Shown here in pieces: positions 11,801 through 21,094 of a DNA stretch of 64,000 nt. Both the position numbers and the translations under genes were made by a program. The notes below the pieces were generated by a model. The model worked only from the letters and a program-made list of their open reading frames with translations. It ran no database searches and was not told the DNA's origin. This DNA comes from Ctena decussata (Eukaryota; Mollusca; Bivalvia; Lucinida; Lucinidae): contig OZ022514.1 in NCBI GenBank assembly GCA_963989385.1, forward strand, positions 26,763,222 to 26,827,221. Direction: 5' to 3'. Every line of letters starts with the position of its first letter. Position 1 is the stretch's first letter.

Positions 11801-13456
11801 AAACCTCGACAAGGTAAGGTGAAATTTTTCCTTAGAACATACTTACGTGTCTTTTAAAAAGTAGATCAAAGTGCAAAATTATAACATTAAAAAAAGAAAA
11901 AGAAAAAGAAATGCGGTTTAGCTGTTGCTTTGAATAATAGCACACAACTAGCTTTCTAGCAAGCCCCGTTATGATGGAAATAACAATTATGGGTACAGTG
12001 CTCGATACCAGGACAAAAGACAGATGTCAGTATTCCAAAAATGAAAATGGCCCAGGGCCTTTAGATAAAACGGTGTGCAATACGTTAAAACAAATAAAAT
12101 TTCATAAAAAGTACAGCGTCAGCTATAGAGCAAGGGATACATAATAGTTCACACTTGAGGTATGGCCACGGTGCGCATGACTAAAAATATGTGCAAATCG
12201 CAAAAATGAAATTGCACTAAAGAACTTGCTGATCAAATCTAAAGAAGGCAGAATGTATGTTCTATGTATTTTGCTTTCTAACTTTATTCCTGTATCCATC
12301 GTATTATGTATACGGTATTTTTAACAGTCATCCAGCATGAAATAACTGTATACATATACAACAGAAAACTGAATTGCAATAAAACTTGAGCCGCGACACG
12401 ACAAAACCAACAATGTGGTTGTGCGCCCAGCGCAGACTCAGATCAGCCTGGGCATCCGCCCAGTCTGATCAGAGTCTTCGCTGCCCGCATGAAGGTAGAT
12501 TAGACCCTTAGCTACCCTTTAAAAGCTTAGCGAAGAGGCGGAACAGACTGGGTGGATGCTCAGGCTGATCTAAGTCTGCGCTGGGCGCACAACCACATTG
12601 TTGGTTTTCTCATGTCGCGGCTCACTTTTTTTTTTAACATTTTCAGTTCATCACGATGGTGTATGACATTCAGCTATCACCGTTACGGGAGAAGGAAGAA
12701 AAACTCAGTGATATGGTGGAGTATACACACCAGTGGCTCGAGACTGCCAAGCAATACAGGACTGATTGTTGTGTTAATGTTAGAGACAAACTGTCCAGGT
12801 ACACGTGCTTGGTGTGCGGAAGAAGCTATGGGAATTACTTTATGACGTCAGCAATGCTGGTGAAAGTGCTTTATGTCGTGAATGCATTTGTTCAGTTTAC
12901 TGTTCTGAATAATTTTCTCGGAACTGATTTTGCGCTGTTTGGTCTTGAGGTTGCGAGCGGATTAGCACGAGATGACGCAGATAGTGTCAAAGCATCGCCT
13001 CGTTTCCCGCGCGTGACTCTATGTGATTTCCAAATACGGCAACTGCAGAACGTGCAATCATGGACGGTACAGTGTGTGCTTCCAATTAATTTATTCAACG
13101 AAAAAATATTTCTTTTCATCTGGTTTTGGTTAGTCATGCTGTGCGTGTTAAGCATAGTGTCTCTGTGTACGAATTTTTACGCAATTATGTTCCCAGTTAA
13201 ACGAGTGGATTTCATTAAAAAGTACTTGAAATTAAGGCGGGTTTACACTTCAAGGCGAGAAGAGAGAAAACTGGTTGCTAAATTTGTAAATTCGTATCTC
13301 AAGTTTGATGGATTCTATGTAATTCGTGTCGCTGCTCACAACGGAACAGAAATTCTTATGTCACAATTTATTGAGAAAATTTACACAAAATTTAAAAATA
13401 CTTATACAATCATGAAGCAACAGAATGGCGAAGCATACGCGTCTGAATACCAGTAG
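8683..13456 (+). CDS. Innexin A, three recognised exons, 5' exon not found
   Basis: Gap-junction/hemichannel subunit of the innexin (pannexin-related) family, acting in the plasma membrane. Exons 8683-8896, 11619-11813 and 12647-13456 join in frame through AG/GT borders to about 405 residues, ending in TAG. Numbered from the first visible residue: cytoplasmic DDDFIDRLSHHYTT (20-33); TM1 about 31-50; extracellular loop 1 with Cys55, Cys57 and Cys73; the innexin signature YYQWVP (101-106) opening TM2; a cytoplasmic loop; TM3 about 198-221; loop 2 with Cys262 and Cys279; TM4 about 290-312; and a C-tail containing YLKFDGFYVIRVAAHNGTE. Family members run about 350-450 residues, so only a short N-terminus is missing. 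The first exon starts with one base of a split codon, so an upstream exon must supply the ATG. A clear paralog lies 7 kb downstream. Poly(A) site not obvious; the nearest AATAAA is near 14612, past a MITE. Confidence 0.93.
9203..11305. mobile_element. Probable 2.1 kb non-autonomous DNA transposon in innexin A intron 1
   Basis: The left end has a motif read as ACAACATATAGGAGATAA followed by GGGAATCCCC. The right end carries the inverted counterpart (TTATCTCCTATACAACCTTG, preceded by GGGGAATCCCCC). The inverted ends are imperfect over about 60 bp and include GTAGTGACGTCA/AGTAACGTCACG-like stretches. The interior is AT-rich with no transposase ORF and contains the double palindrome at 10190-10440. 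Boundaries are approximate and no target duplication was settled. Confidence 0.5.
10190..10440. repeat. Double palindrome: two tandem foldback units inside shared inverted ends
   Basis: Two copies of a unit of about 90 bp follow each other. Each is itself a near-palindrome: GTATAAACTACATTGGGTCG on one arm, its complement on the other, and a GAAGGGGTTCA centre. Both lie inside a further pair of inverted ends (TTTTTCTGATGTTTATCGAA and its complement). The arrangement is a palindrome of palindromes. A lone half-motif, GAGTATAAACTACATTACG, follows near 10655. A related single hairpin is at 15060-15205. Confidence 0.85.
11619..11813 (+). CDS. Innexin A exon: second half of loop 1 and TM2
   Basis: Acceptor TTTTAG|GT and donor AAG|GTAAGG bound 65 complete codons, beginning VCWISNTYYVP and ending AINLDK. 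It contains the family signature YYQWVP and TM2. The equivalent innexin B exon is also exactly 195 bp. Confidence 0.94.
11814..12646 (+). other. Innexin A intron 2 (833 bp) with a palindromic MITE next to the acceptor
   Basis: GT...AG intron. A 236-bp palindromic MITE occupies 12388-12623, only 23 bp from exon 3. The rest has no clear feature apart from an A-rich GAAAAA run near 11890. Confidence 0.9.
12388..12623. mobile_element. Palindromic MITE of the 235-bp family, copy in innexin A intron 2
   Basis: Ends GAGCCGCGACACGACAAAAC and its inverted complement. Arms of about 95 bp match closely around a short unpaired centre that includes GACCCTTAGCTACCCTTTAA. ACTT occurs directly on both sides and may be a 4-bp target duplication. 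No coding capacity. Confidence 0.88.
12647..13456 (+). CDS. Innexin A terminal exon: cytoplasmic loop, TM3, loop 2, TM4, C-tail
   Basis: The acceptor TTTTCAG|TTC opens 269 codons and a TAG stop. It begins FITMV as in innexin B. It contains GNYFMTSAMLVKVLYVVNAF (TM3), the loop 2 pair in TLCDF and WTVQCVLP, then NEKIFLFIWFWLVMLCVL (TM4). The cytoplasmic loop has Cys-rich TCLVCGRSYGNY, also found in the paralog. Confidence 0.95.
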   Translation, partial: FITMVYDIQLSPLREKEEKLSDMVEYTHQWLETAKQYRTDCCVNVRDKLSRYTCLVCGRSYGNYFMTSAMLVKVLYVVNAFVQFTVLNNFLGTDFALFGLEVASGLARDDADSVKASPRFPRVTLCDFQIRQLQNVQSWTVQCVLPINLFNEKIFLFIWFWLVMLCVLSIVSLCTNFYAIMFPVKRVDFIKKYLKLRRVYTSRREERKLVAKFVNSYLKFDGFYVIRVAAHNGTEILMSQFIEKIYTKFKNTYTIMKQQNGEAYASEYQ

Positions 13457-13609
13457 TGCTACATTAAAGCATCCTACAGCCCTGGATCCAGGGGATGGGC
13501 TTTGGGGCTTTAGCCCCGTCACATGGGCTTCTTTGTTATGTATAATATGTAGGCCGCTAGATGTTAAGGAGTCATGTGGTTGTATCAAAATATATATTGT
13601 GACATCACG

Positions 13610-13638
13610 TTAGAATCGCCCCGGAGAGGCGATTCTAA
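13610..13638. repeat. Short perfect hairpin in the innexin A 3' region
   Basis: TTAGAATCGCC, 7-nt loop, GGCGATTCTAA. 153 bp after the stop codon; it may be within the 3' UTR or be a MITE centre. Confidence 0.7.
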
Positions 13639-14261
13639 TGAGATATCACTACATATATTTTAAGGCAAAAAAGACATTATCCAAATTCTCATCAAATTGA
13701 TCCTAATCATGTCATATTTTCAAGACCCCTCTCCACCAAAACACACATCCAGCCCCAACAGTTATCCAGAGCCCCACCATTACGTGGTGGCCTGGATCCG
13801 GGCCTGTAATCTAGTAGGTGCAACTCGTTGAAAAAAAATGATTTTTCCGTCCATGCAGCGTTACGACCCACCTTTCTGAGCCTTACCCAGAATGTCACTC
13901 AAAAGTCACATGATAGTGTATAACTGACCAATACAAAACCAACTTAGCATGTAGCATAGTCCAACAAATTAAACGCGCATGGTGATTTTACCTTACAGTT
14001 ACAGATGAGTACCTGTTTAGAGTAGGCGTGGCTTCAAATGTGAATTGTTTGGACGGGCTTTAGGTTGTCATAGGGACATGTTAATAAGTTGTGTCATGGT
14101 TTGAGAGTCTGCTATGTAAGAAGGCTTTGTGAAGTGCATACTGCTAAGGCGGTTTTCCATGGCACGTATTATAGGTGGTTTGGGTACCAAAACTCTTAAT
14201 CATGCTCATCCTTACAACGAACGCGGAAAATGACATATTGACATTTTCTATTCCGCAATAC

Positions 14262-14405
14262 GATCAGCTCTTGATGTCTTGAAGTCGAAGTTCACCTGAA
14301 CTACTGATATCTCAAATTAAATTTTCTTGGAGCAGAAAATTAACCTCGAGATATCAATAGTTGAAGGTGAACTTTGACTTCGAGATATCAAGAGTTGACT
14401 GTATT
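14262..14405. mobile_element. 144-bp MITE with TCTTGATATCTCGAAGTC-type inverted ends
   Basis: Left CAGCTCTTGATGTCTTGAAG, right CTTCGAGATATCAAGAGTTG. Inner arms GTTCACCT/AGGTGAAC. TA flanks both sides. A related end (ACAGTTGACTCTCGCTGTCT) is at 14713, so more of the family may be scattered here. Confidence 0.7.
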
Positions 14406-15059
14406 TTGACATAGAAAATGTCATTGAGATGTCAATAGTTTGAAATAGCAGGTGTCGAAATATAAAAAAAACAACAACAGAAAACAGTCTTTGATATTTT
14501 TTTATATAAGAGGGTGTTTTTAGATATCAGTGTTTGACAAGGGTCAGCTGTACGCATCATGGGAAACGGCAGTAAGCGTCGCAAATACATCACTTACTGA
14601 TAACGGATTTAAATAAATGTTGAGAAAGAAACTGGCCACTGTCACCATTTAGGCAGGATCGGCGACTTTGCCTTATGCTTTATGAGTTATATATGACATG
14701 CAAGTAAAACATGTACAGTTGACTCTCGCTGTCTGAAACACAGATATCTCGGATATATCCATAAAAAGTGTACAAATTCACTTTATCAGACTTGAAAATT
14801 AGCCCGCGTTGTCTTAAGTAAATGGTGCATTTGAGTTCTGTCATCGAGGCATCTAATGCAATGGTGCCAAAATTTGAACATTGGAATTAACCGAAACAAA
14901 ATCCATAGACTGTAATATTTACACTCGTCGACAATTTCCTTAGACGAACCTGAACTGTGCTGACGATGTTCATACATCCATGAACAACGATATGACGTTA
15001 CTTCACGAATAAGAATCAAAATTGATGTGAAAACATACTGTTAGCATAAATATTAAAAA

Positions 15060-15205
15060 TAAAAATCATTTTTCGGAAGTTCATAGAAGTATGAACGCAA
15101 AGGGTTCCGTGCAAAGTTTACGTGACGCCCTTTGGGCGTCCTTTACTTTGCACGTAACCCATTGCGTTCATACTTTCATGAACATCCGAAAAATGAAATT
15201 CATTA
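15060..15205. repeat. Foldback element related in layout to 10190-10440
   Basis: CATAGAAGTATGAACGCAAA and its counterpart GTTCATACTTTCATGAAC, with ACGCCCTTTGGGCGT at the centre and TTTTTCGGA/TCCGAAAAA outside. Ends in ATGAAATTCATTACTTA, as the 10190 element ends in AAGTTCATTGCTTA. Confidence 0.8.
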
Positions 15206-15737
15206 CTTAAACAGCAAGGAATGTAATCTGATCAGATTCTTCATTTACAAGAATTTATCATAGAAAAGGTCTGGATCTGCAGTCTTTGTACATGCACTAT
15301 TGGATGATAACGGCATTGTGGTTCGGACTCTCTGCGGTTCGAGTCCTTTTGAGTGCGCGTTTGGTCTGTCTGTCTTCAGATATTGTTGATTCTGTTTGAA
15401 ATCATTGGTTGATTGGTTGTGGATTTAACGGCTCTTTGAGACAGTATTTCAATCTATACCGAGCCGTCTCCCAGCAAGACTGGGAAAGAAAAGAGAAATG
15501 ATACGGGAGAGAAAAAATGTCCAAACAATCCCCACCTGCACCAGCTGCAAGCACAGTAGGCCCTTGCCCTACTGTTATCCATTTGTAATTGCCCCAGCGC
15601 TGAAAGTTACCCAGCACCATCGCCGAACCACAACCCCCTCTCCCAACCCCCTATTTTAAATCAACCCTTATATTACCCGTCGTTAGTGTTTCAGAATTAC
15701 GGATTTAAAAATTGACAGTGCCTCACTTGTTGGTGCA

Positions 15738-15742
<5 letters not shown>

Positions 15743-15800
<58 letters not shown>
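15743..15800. repeat. GT microsatellite
   Basis: About 29 uninterrupted GT units. Confidence 0.97.
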
Positions 15801-15801
<1 letters not shown>

Positions 15802-16678
15802 GATTTGAATCTTTCTTTCACTCATACATGGTTAAAGGACTATATGCAATATATTGATTAGCTCGGGTTTGACGTCTCACCAAGCATAATTCACACGGAG
15901 ACGGCATGTCGATTTCAAGTCTCATCCGAAAAACTGGAAGGACTGGGAATTGAAAATATTTGGTCCCTGGATTTCTATGCAATATATTACAATATTTTTA
16001 TTTATAACTGATTTGTTCCACGATATCTCAAAAGTGCTTCCCAGATTGCATGTTAACAAATTACGTTTTGTTACCACCATTATTTATAATCGCATGTTTT
16101 GTAGATCATTCCATTCCATTTATCATCATCATTTACAATGCTTTTCTATTTGTCCAAATGCGGACATAGAAGGACGAATCAACCTTGAATCAACCTTGAT
16201 TTAATGATGTGACGTTGAATCAATGTTGATTCAAGGTGATTCAACCTTGTGTGCCCAGTGGGTTCCTATCTTTGTGAGTTGATACTTATTAGATTTGTTT
16301 TTCATCTGATTCAGAGCTTTTAGAATCAAAACAAGTGAAAGAATATAAACTAAAGAACATACAAACATTGTGTTTTTTCGTGCACAAGCGCCATGATTTG
16401 TTATTACCTCATCTAGAAAAATATACATGCTGCGTCTGAGGACGTACGGAATGTACGCATGTGAAAATCAGACTGCCCATATAAGGTATGCATGTTGCTA
16501 TCAAATTATTGAAACCTTGGTGAACTGTTATGATTTTAACAGACTGCACTATGCGCAGGTTGACCATCGCATATGGCTTAGCACGTTCTTTCTAGATATT
16601 GTTTGGTGGGTTGTTTTTGGTTTAACGGCTCTTTGAGACAGTATTTCAGTCTGCGAGAGAGAGAAAGGATGGGGGTGA

Positions 16679-16694
16679 GGGGGGGGGGGGGGGG
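16679..16694. repeat. Poly-G tract
   Basis: Run of about 16 G beginning after GGGGGTGA. Possible assembly or polymerase-slippage artefact. Confidence 0.9.
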
Positions 16695-16879
16695 TAGAGA
16701 AAAAAAAAGAGAAATCATAGACGTGAAAAAATATCGAAACAGCACAATAGTCCGACCACAACGTCAAAATTATAAAACAAAATAATCACTGCAGCTAATG
16801 TAAGTGTTTTGACAAAAGCACAAACATTTACATCAGCTGCTAAAGTCTTATTTGCTGTCATCCGTGTCATTTCGTCTTG

Positions 16880-16883
<4 letters not shown>

Positions 16884-16921
<38 letters not shown>
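16884..16921. repeat. AG microsatellite
   Basis: About 19 AG units, directly before the element at 16938. Confidence 0.97.
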
Positions 16922-16922
<1 letters not shown>

Positions 16923-16937
16923 ATGCAATGAATTCCT

Positions 16938-17215
16938 GGTCCCAAGGTTATACATTTTTTCCACGCTCAACTCAGCTGAGCATGAAATTTTACCTGCTAA
17001 TAAATAGTAAATGACTGGTAAGTACAGTTGTTTTCTTGCTCAGTTTAGCTCAGCATGAAATTTTCTCTGCTGATAAATATAAAAATGCCAACTAATAGCT
17101 GAGTATGAAATTTTCTCTGCTTATAAATATGAAAATGCCAACATTTCATATCAGCAGAGAAAATTTCATGCTCAGCTGAGTTGAACACGAAAAAAAGTTT
17201 TATAACCTCGGGGCC
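16938..17215. mobile_element. Foldback element with CTCAACTCAGCTGAGCATG arms
   Basis: Ends GGTCCCAAGGTTATACATTT and AAGTTTTATAACCTCGGGGC. Subterminal CTCAACTCAGCTGAGCATGA pairs with CATGCTCAGCTGAGTTG. Three further copies of GAAATTTTCTCTGCT lie inside. The right terminus is shared with the element at 47322. Confidence 0.75.
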
Positions 17216-17660
17216 TGTTCTTTTTTGTTTTGTTTTGTGAATATAAGAAAAGTGTTCTCCTTCAGTACTGATCAGAATGTCAAGATCAGTTGTCAAAATT
17301 ATCAAACTGAAGAGATAAAAAATTGAAAAAAAATATCTTTTGGAGTGCCTCCATTTTGAGAAAGTCTATCGTATACATGTAACTAAATGACAGGTTTAAC
17401 AATATGATATGGGCTATTGTGTGGTATATTTATTCCTAGTCTTGCGTGAGAACCATGAAACATTCTTCACTAGTAGGAGCGTAGCTGTGACGAATTTGTA
17501 ACGCTGTGTTTATATAGCCGACAGAAACGAGTGGTCCACAACGTTTTATTATGAGAAGGAGACGTTACACAGTCTACCGTCAATGAACGCCATATATGTT
17601 GTCTACGAATCGCCATAGCTATAAGTGGCGTCAACAATTAGACGCGCGCTCCAAAACAGT

Positions 17661-18045
17661 GATTCTAATGCACTTACGAATATAACGCGAAGTCTGATTG
17701 GATAACGTCAAAAAATTGCGACAATATCTTCTGCGATATACTGTCGCAAAACCGACGTCACTATGAAATGTCGCTTCTCATTGGCTGGCGTCTGGGCTTA
17801 GGTTGCTTAAAGCGCTAGCTTTAGGTGCAAAGTAGTGCACTTAGAAAGGTGAAAATGCAAAACATGCATCAGAATGGGACTGTATTGAAAATAATTATTG
17901 TCATTTGTGGAGGTAAATCGTCGGTTTTATGGTCGGAATTTTCATTTTACGGCTACGCTGGCTGGCGCGTCGCCGTAAAACGAAATTTCCGACAATAAAA
18001 CCGACGATCTGCCTCCATAAATGACATTTTTCAATACAGTTATCC
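17661..18045. mobile_element. 385-bp foldback MITE with AAATCGTCGGTTTTATGGTC arms, copy 1
   Basis: The hairpin at 17885-18045 pairs GGTAAATCGTCGGTTTTATG with the complement near 18000. A 220-bp flank carries CCAATC-type, TGTCGCAA and GACGTCAC motifs. Copy 2 at 46553 is the same sequence in opposite orientation and almost the same length. Confidence 0.85.
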
Positions 18046-18211
18046 GCTAATCTGGTGCAAAATAAAACCCGAAAGTTTCCATTGCTTCTACAGGCGAGAA
18101 TACACGTCAATAGGAGCGATTTATATGACGTTCCTTGAAGGCAGACCCCTTCATTACTTGTGAGAAATCGTTTTTGATACTTTTCTGTAGGAAACAAGTT
18201 CCATTCAGGGG

Positions 18212-19056
18212 CGTGGCTAGAGGCGATAACATGATACGCACAGTCAGGCTTTAGGCGGATTGACATGATATATACTCGAAAAACATATTAAAGGGTCAAA
18301 ATCTTACCCTCCGATTTCTGGAACATTTCAAACATTTGGTAAAATAAATCATTTCTACCTTCCATTTTATTCATTTTGACCTTCCATTTTATTCATTTTG
18401 AAAGTTTTATACACATGAAGTTTGAACCTATAGCCTTTGTCTTGACCAAGTCCAGGCTTTAAGTCAAACACCCTTAAAATGAAAGTGTTTTGAATTCCCA
18501 CAGAAAATCGATAGTGTGTCAGTTTGGTCGGGCATAACTTCTAAAAGTGCCAAGAGTTTTGAAATTGTTACAGCTTGTTGACCTTAAAATGATTAAATTT
18601 GATGATTATCCAGCAATTTTGAAAAAAAAAATAAGAATTGGCGAAATCGAAACTTTTGGTGAATTTGTTCCTTTTGAAGTTCTGGCCACTTTGTTTTTGA
18701 GGGTAGTGTGAATTGAAGTCTGGACTTGGTAAAAATAAGGCTATAGTTTCAAACTTCATGTGTACAAACCTTGCAAAATGGATGAAGTGGAAGGCAGTAA
18801 TGATTTATTTTACCAAATATTTGAAATGTTCCAGAAATGGCAGGGTAAAAGTTTGACCCCTTAATATTTTTTCGACTATATAAGGGTTAATACCCCAGGA
18901 TATTTCATATTGTCATGTCAGTTGCCAGTTGGTATAGACATCTGGCCCATTTTGCAACTTTTCAGAATACAAATATGCAGGTGCGTGTTGAAATTTTGTC
19001 ATTTTGACAAAATTTCAATACGCATATGCGTATTTGCGTAAAGGCAGCTACGCCCT
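18212..19056. mobile_element. MITE with GGGGCGTGGCTAG ends, split by another element
   Basis: Left end GGGGCGTGGCTAGAGGCGAT, right end AAGGCAGCTACGCCCTT, with an inner hairpin TTGAAATTTTGTCATTTTGA/TTTGACAAAATTTCAA. The uninterrupted relative is at 61811-62037. The foldback at 18270-18887 lies inside. Confidence 0.75.
18270..18887. mobile_element. Foldback element with arms of about 170-180 bp, inserted in the previous MITE
   Basis: Left ATATACTCGAAAAACATATT, right AATATTTTTTCGACTATATA. The arms contain AGGGTCAAA, TGGAACATTTCAAA, ACACATGAAGTTTGAA and GGACTTGGT in mirrored order. A shorter relative is at 44139-44385. Left arm has a 30-bp local duplication (GACCTTCCATTTTATTCATT). Confidence 0.8.
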
Positions 19057-19190
19057 TGCCATTTAAGTTTCGTTTACACAAAACGTATCTTAATCATGTC
19101 ACGAAGATAGCTACATGTACCATTTCTTTTGCAGTCTCTTAATTAAAGTTTTGATAATTACTGTTGTGCGAATGTGCGAATGAATAAACA

Positions 19191-19401
19191 TTAACCCTTC
19201 AAGCGCCAAAAAGCAGACGACAAAATTTACGTCTGCAAAAAATTCAAAATATGTTCATCGAAGCTATATCATATTGAAAATTCAAAAACTAGAGGGCAAA
19301 CGGTGTAGATCTAGATGAGGTGGCTCTTTATGAGCCACCTCATCAGGATCTGCACTGTTTGCAAATTCTGCCATTTTCACCACTAGCGCTTTAAGTGTTA
19401 A
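19191..19401. mobile_element. 211-bp MITE with TTAACCCTTCAAGCGCC ends
   Basis: Left TTAACCCTTCAAGCGCC, right AGCGCTTTAAGTGTTAA. An internal perfect hairpin GATGAGGTGGCTC/GAGCCACCTCATC spans about 19315-19345. Confidence 0.78.
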
Positions 19402-20173
19402 CAGTGGACTTTTAGGCAATAAAATACAAGATAACAGGGACAAAAAGGTCTTAGTTTAAGGAGTTCTCTCACTTGGGAGATCTTTCTGATAGGGGCCACT
19501 TGATGACTTCCGGAAAGACAAGATTTGGATGGAATAGTACAAACATCTGCACAGTAAATATACATGGATTCAGTGTAAATATTTTTTCTATTACTTTTGT
19601 TTAGTGCACGTTATGTTTGCTGTTTGTAAAAGTAAGAATTTATTTTTCGAAATTTTTAACGCAATCTGTAACACATCACTTGCTATAACTTCTGTCCAAT
19701 CCCTTTGTCTTTTGGCCATAGGATATGTTTAATCTAATTACCGCTTGCTTGTACATTTGTAGCTTCGAAATGTTTGACAATGACTGCGTCATGGAACCTT
19801 AGCCTAGAGCATACAGTGAATATTAATCAGCGTATTTGCTTTCAGGGTCGTTGGCTTAACGAAGCTCTCTGTTAAGGATTCGATAAGTCTTGCATTACAC
19901 AATGCAAAAGCTGCTCACATATTTTATAAAGTAAATGGCACTTTTTTGCATATTTTACATTTGAAATTTGAACTTCTTGTTAACGAACGACGTCATTAGT
20001 TTTGAGCGACCGGGCCTAGGATTTATAGATCATATATGCGAAAATGAAAGGTTTTGGTTGAATTTTTTGGATGCGCATGATGCTCTGAGTCTGGCTGTTG
20101 GCATACGCTTAAATATTTTTTTGCATGCGACGCCAATCATATTCATTTTATCATATCTTATTTTACTGTACAG

Positions 20174-20390
20174 GTTGAGCAATATTTTGGGAAAAATCGG
20201 CAGCTTTACAGCAGGTATTCGACTGCGAAACGACGACGACTTTATCGACCGACTTAGTCATCGGTACACTACGATAATTATACTTATCTTCACTGCCGTT
20301 GTAAGCACCAAACAGTATGTGGGCGATCCTATTCATTGCTGGTGTCCTGCGGAGTATAAGGCTACCCCTTATTACGAATATATTAACCAG
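20174..20390 (+). CDS. Innexin B exon: N-terminal cytoplasmic segment, TM1, start of loop 1
   Basis: Acceptor TGTACAG|G and donor CAG|GTAATT. One base plus 72 codons, from LSNILGKIGSF to EYINQ. The open frame extends upstream to about 19968, but those residues have no innexin similarity and lie before a good acceptor, so they are treated as intron. Confidence 0.92.
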
Positions 20391-21049
20391 GTAATTCACT
20401 GGATGGATTTAGATTGGTTGGTTGATTTGATGCTTAACGTCCACGGTAAACAACAAAGGTCATGTCGGGACGGTCAGTTAACCTAACCGCACTATTCCTG
20501 GGCAGGCTTAGACCTCCTAAGCGGTTAACCAGTACTAAGTGCACATACTTTCTCCAGTAACTGACAACTGCCCTTCTTGAGAGCCCTTTCAATACTATTA
20601 CAGATATTGTGGATGGGTGGAAAACTAGTGAGATGATGGATTTTTGGTTGGTTGGTTGATTTGATGCTTAACGTCCACGGTAAACAACTAAGGTCATGTC
20701 GGGACGGTCAGTTAACCTAACCACACTATTCCTGGGCAGGCTTAGACCTCCTAAGCGGTTAACCAGTACTAAGTGCACATACTTTCGCCAGTAACTGACA
20801 ACTGCCCTTCTTGAATCAGCGGAAGGAGAAACGAAAGTATGTGGCCAGACCGGGATTCGAACCCAGGACCTCTGACTTACGAGTCAGGTGCCCTACCGAT
20901 TGCGCTACCCGGCCCGAGATGATGGATGCATTAATTTAGATTTTACACCTGTTTAACAGTGTTTCAGTCGCATCTTGACAATAGGAGGGTGATAATGAAT
21001 GGCTGCGTTCAAAGAAACCCCATTTTTGATTGAAAAGAAATTCAGCGCC

Positions 21050-21094
<45 letters not shown>

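Noticed and set aside
14612..14617. AATAAA as the innexin A poly(A) signal
   Set aside because: It lies 1.15 kb after the stop and beyond a MITE; possible but too weak to call.
19968..20173. 5' extension of the innexin B exon with its own ATG
   Set aside because: Residues before LSNILG have no innexin character, and a good acceptor directly precedes them at the same phase as in innexin A.
20842..20915. tRNA-Thr(CGT) gene on the minus strand
   Set aside because: The anticodon stem does not close around a normal 7-nt loop, and the head continues into a repeated body with a short-repeat tail, so it is a SINE head.
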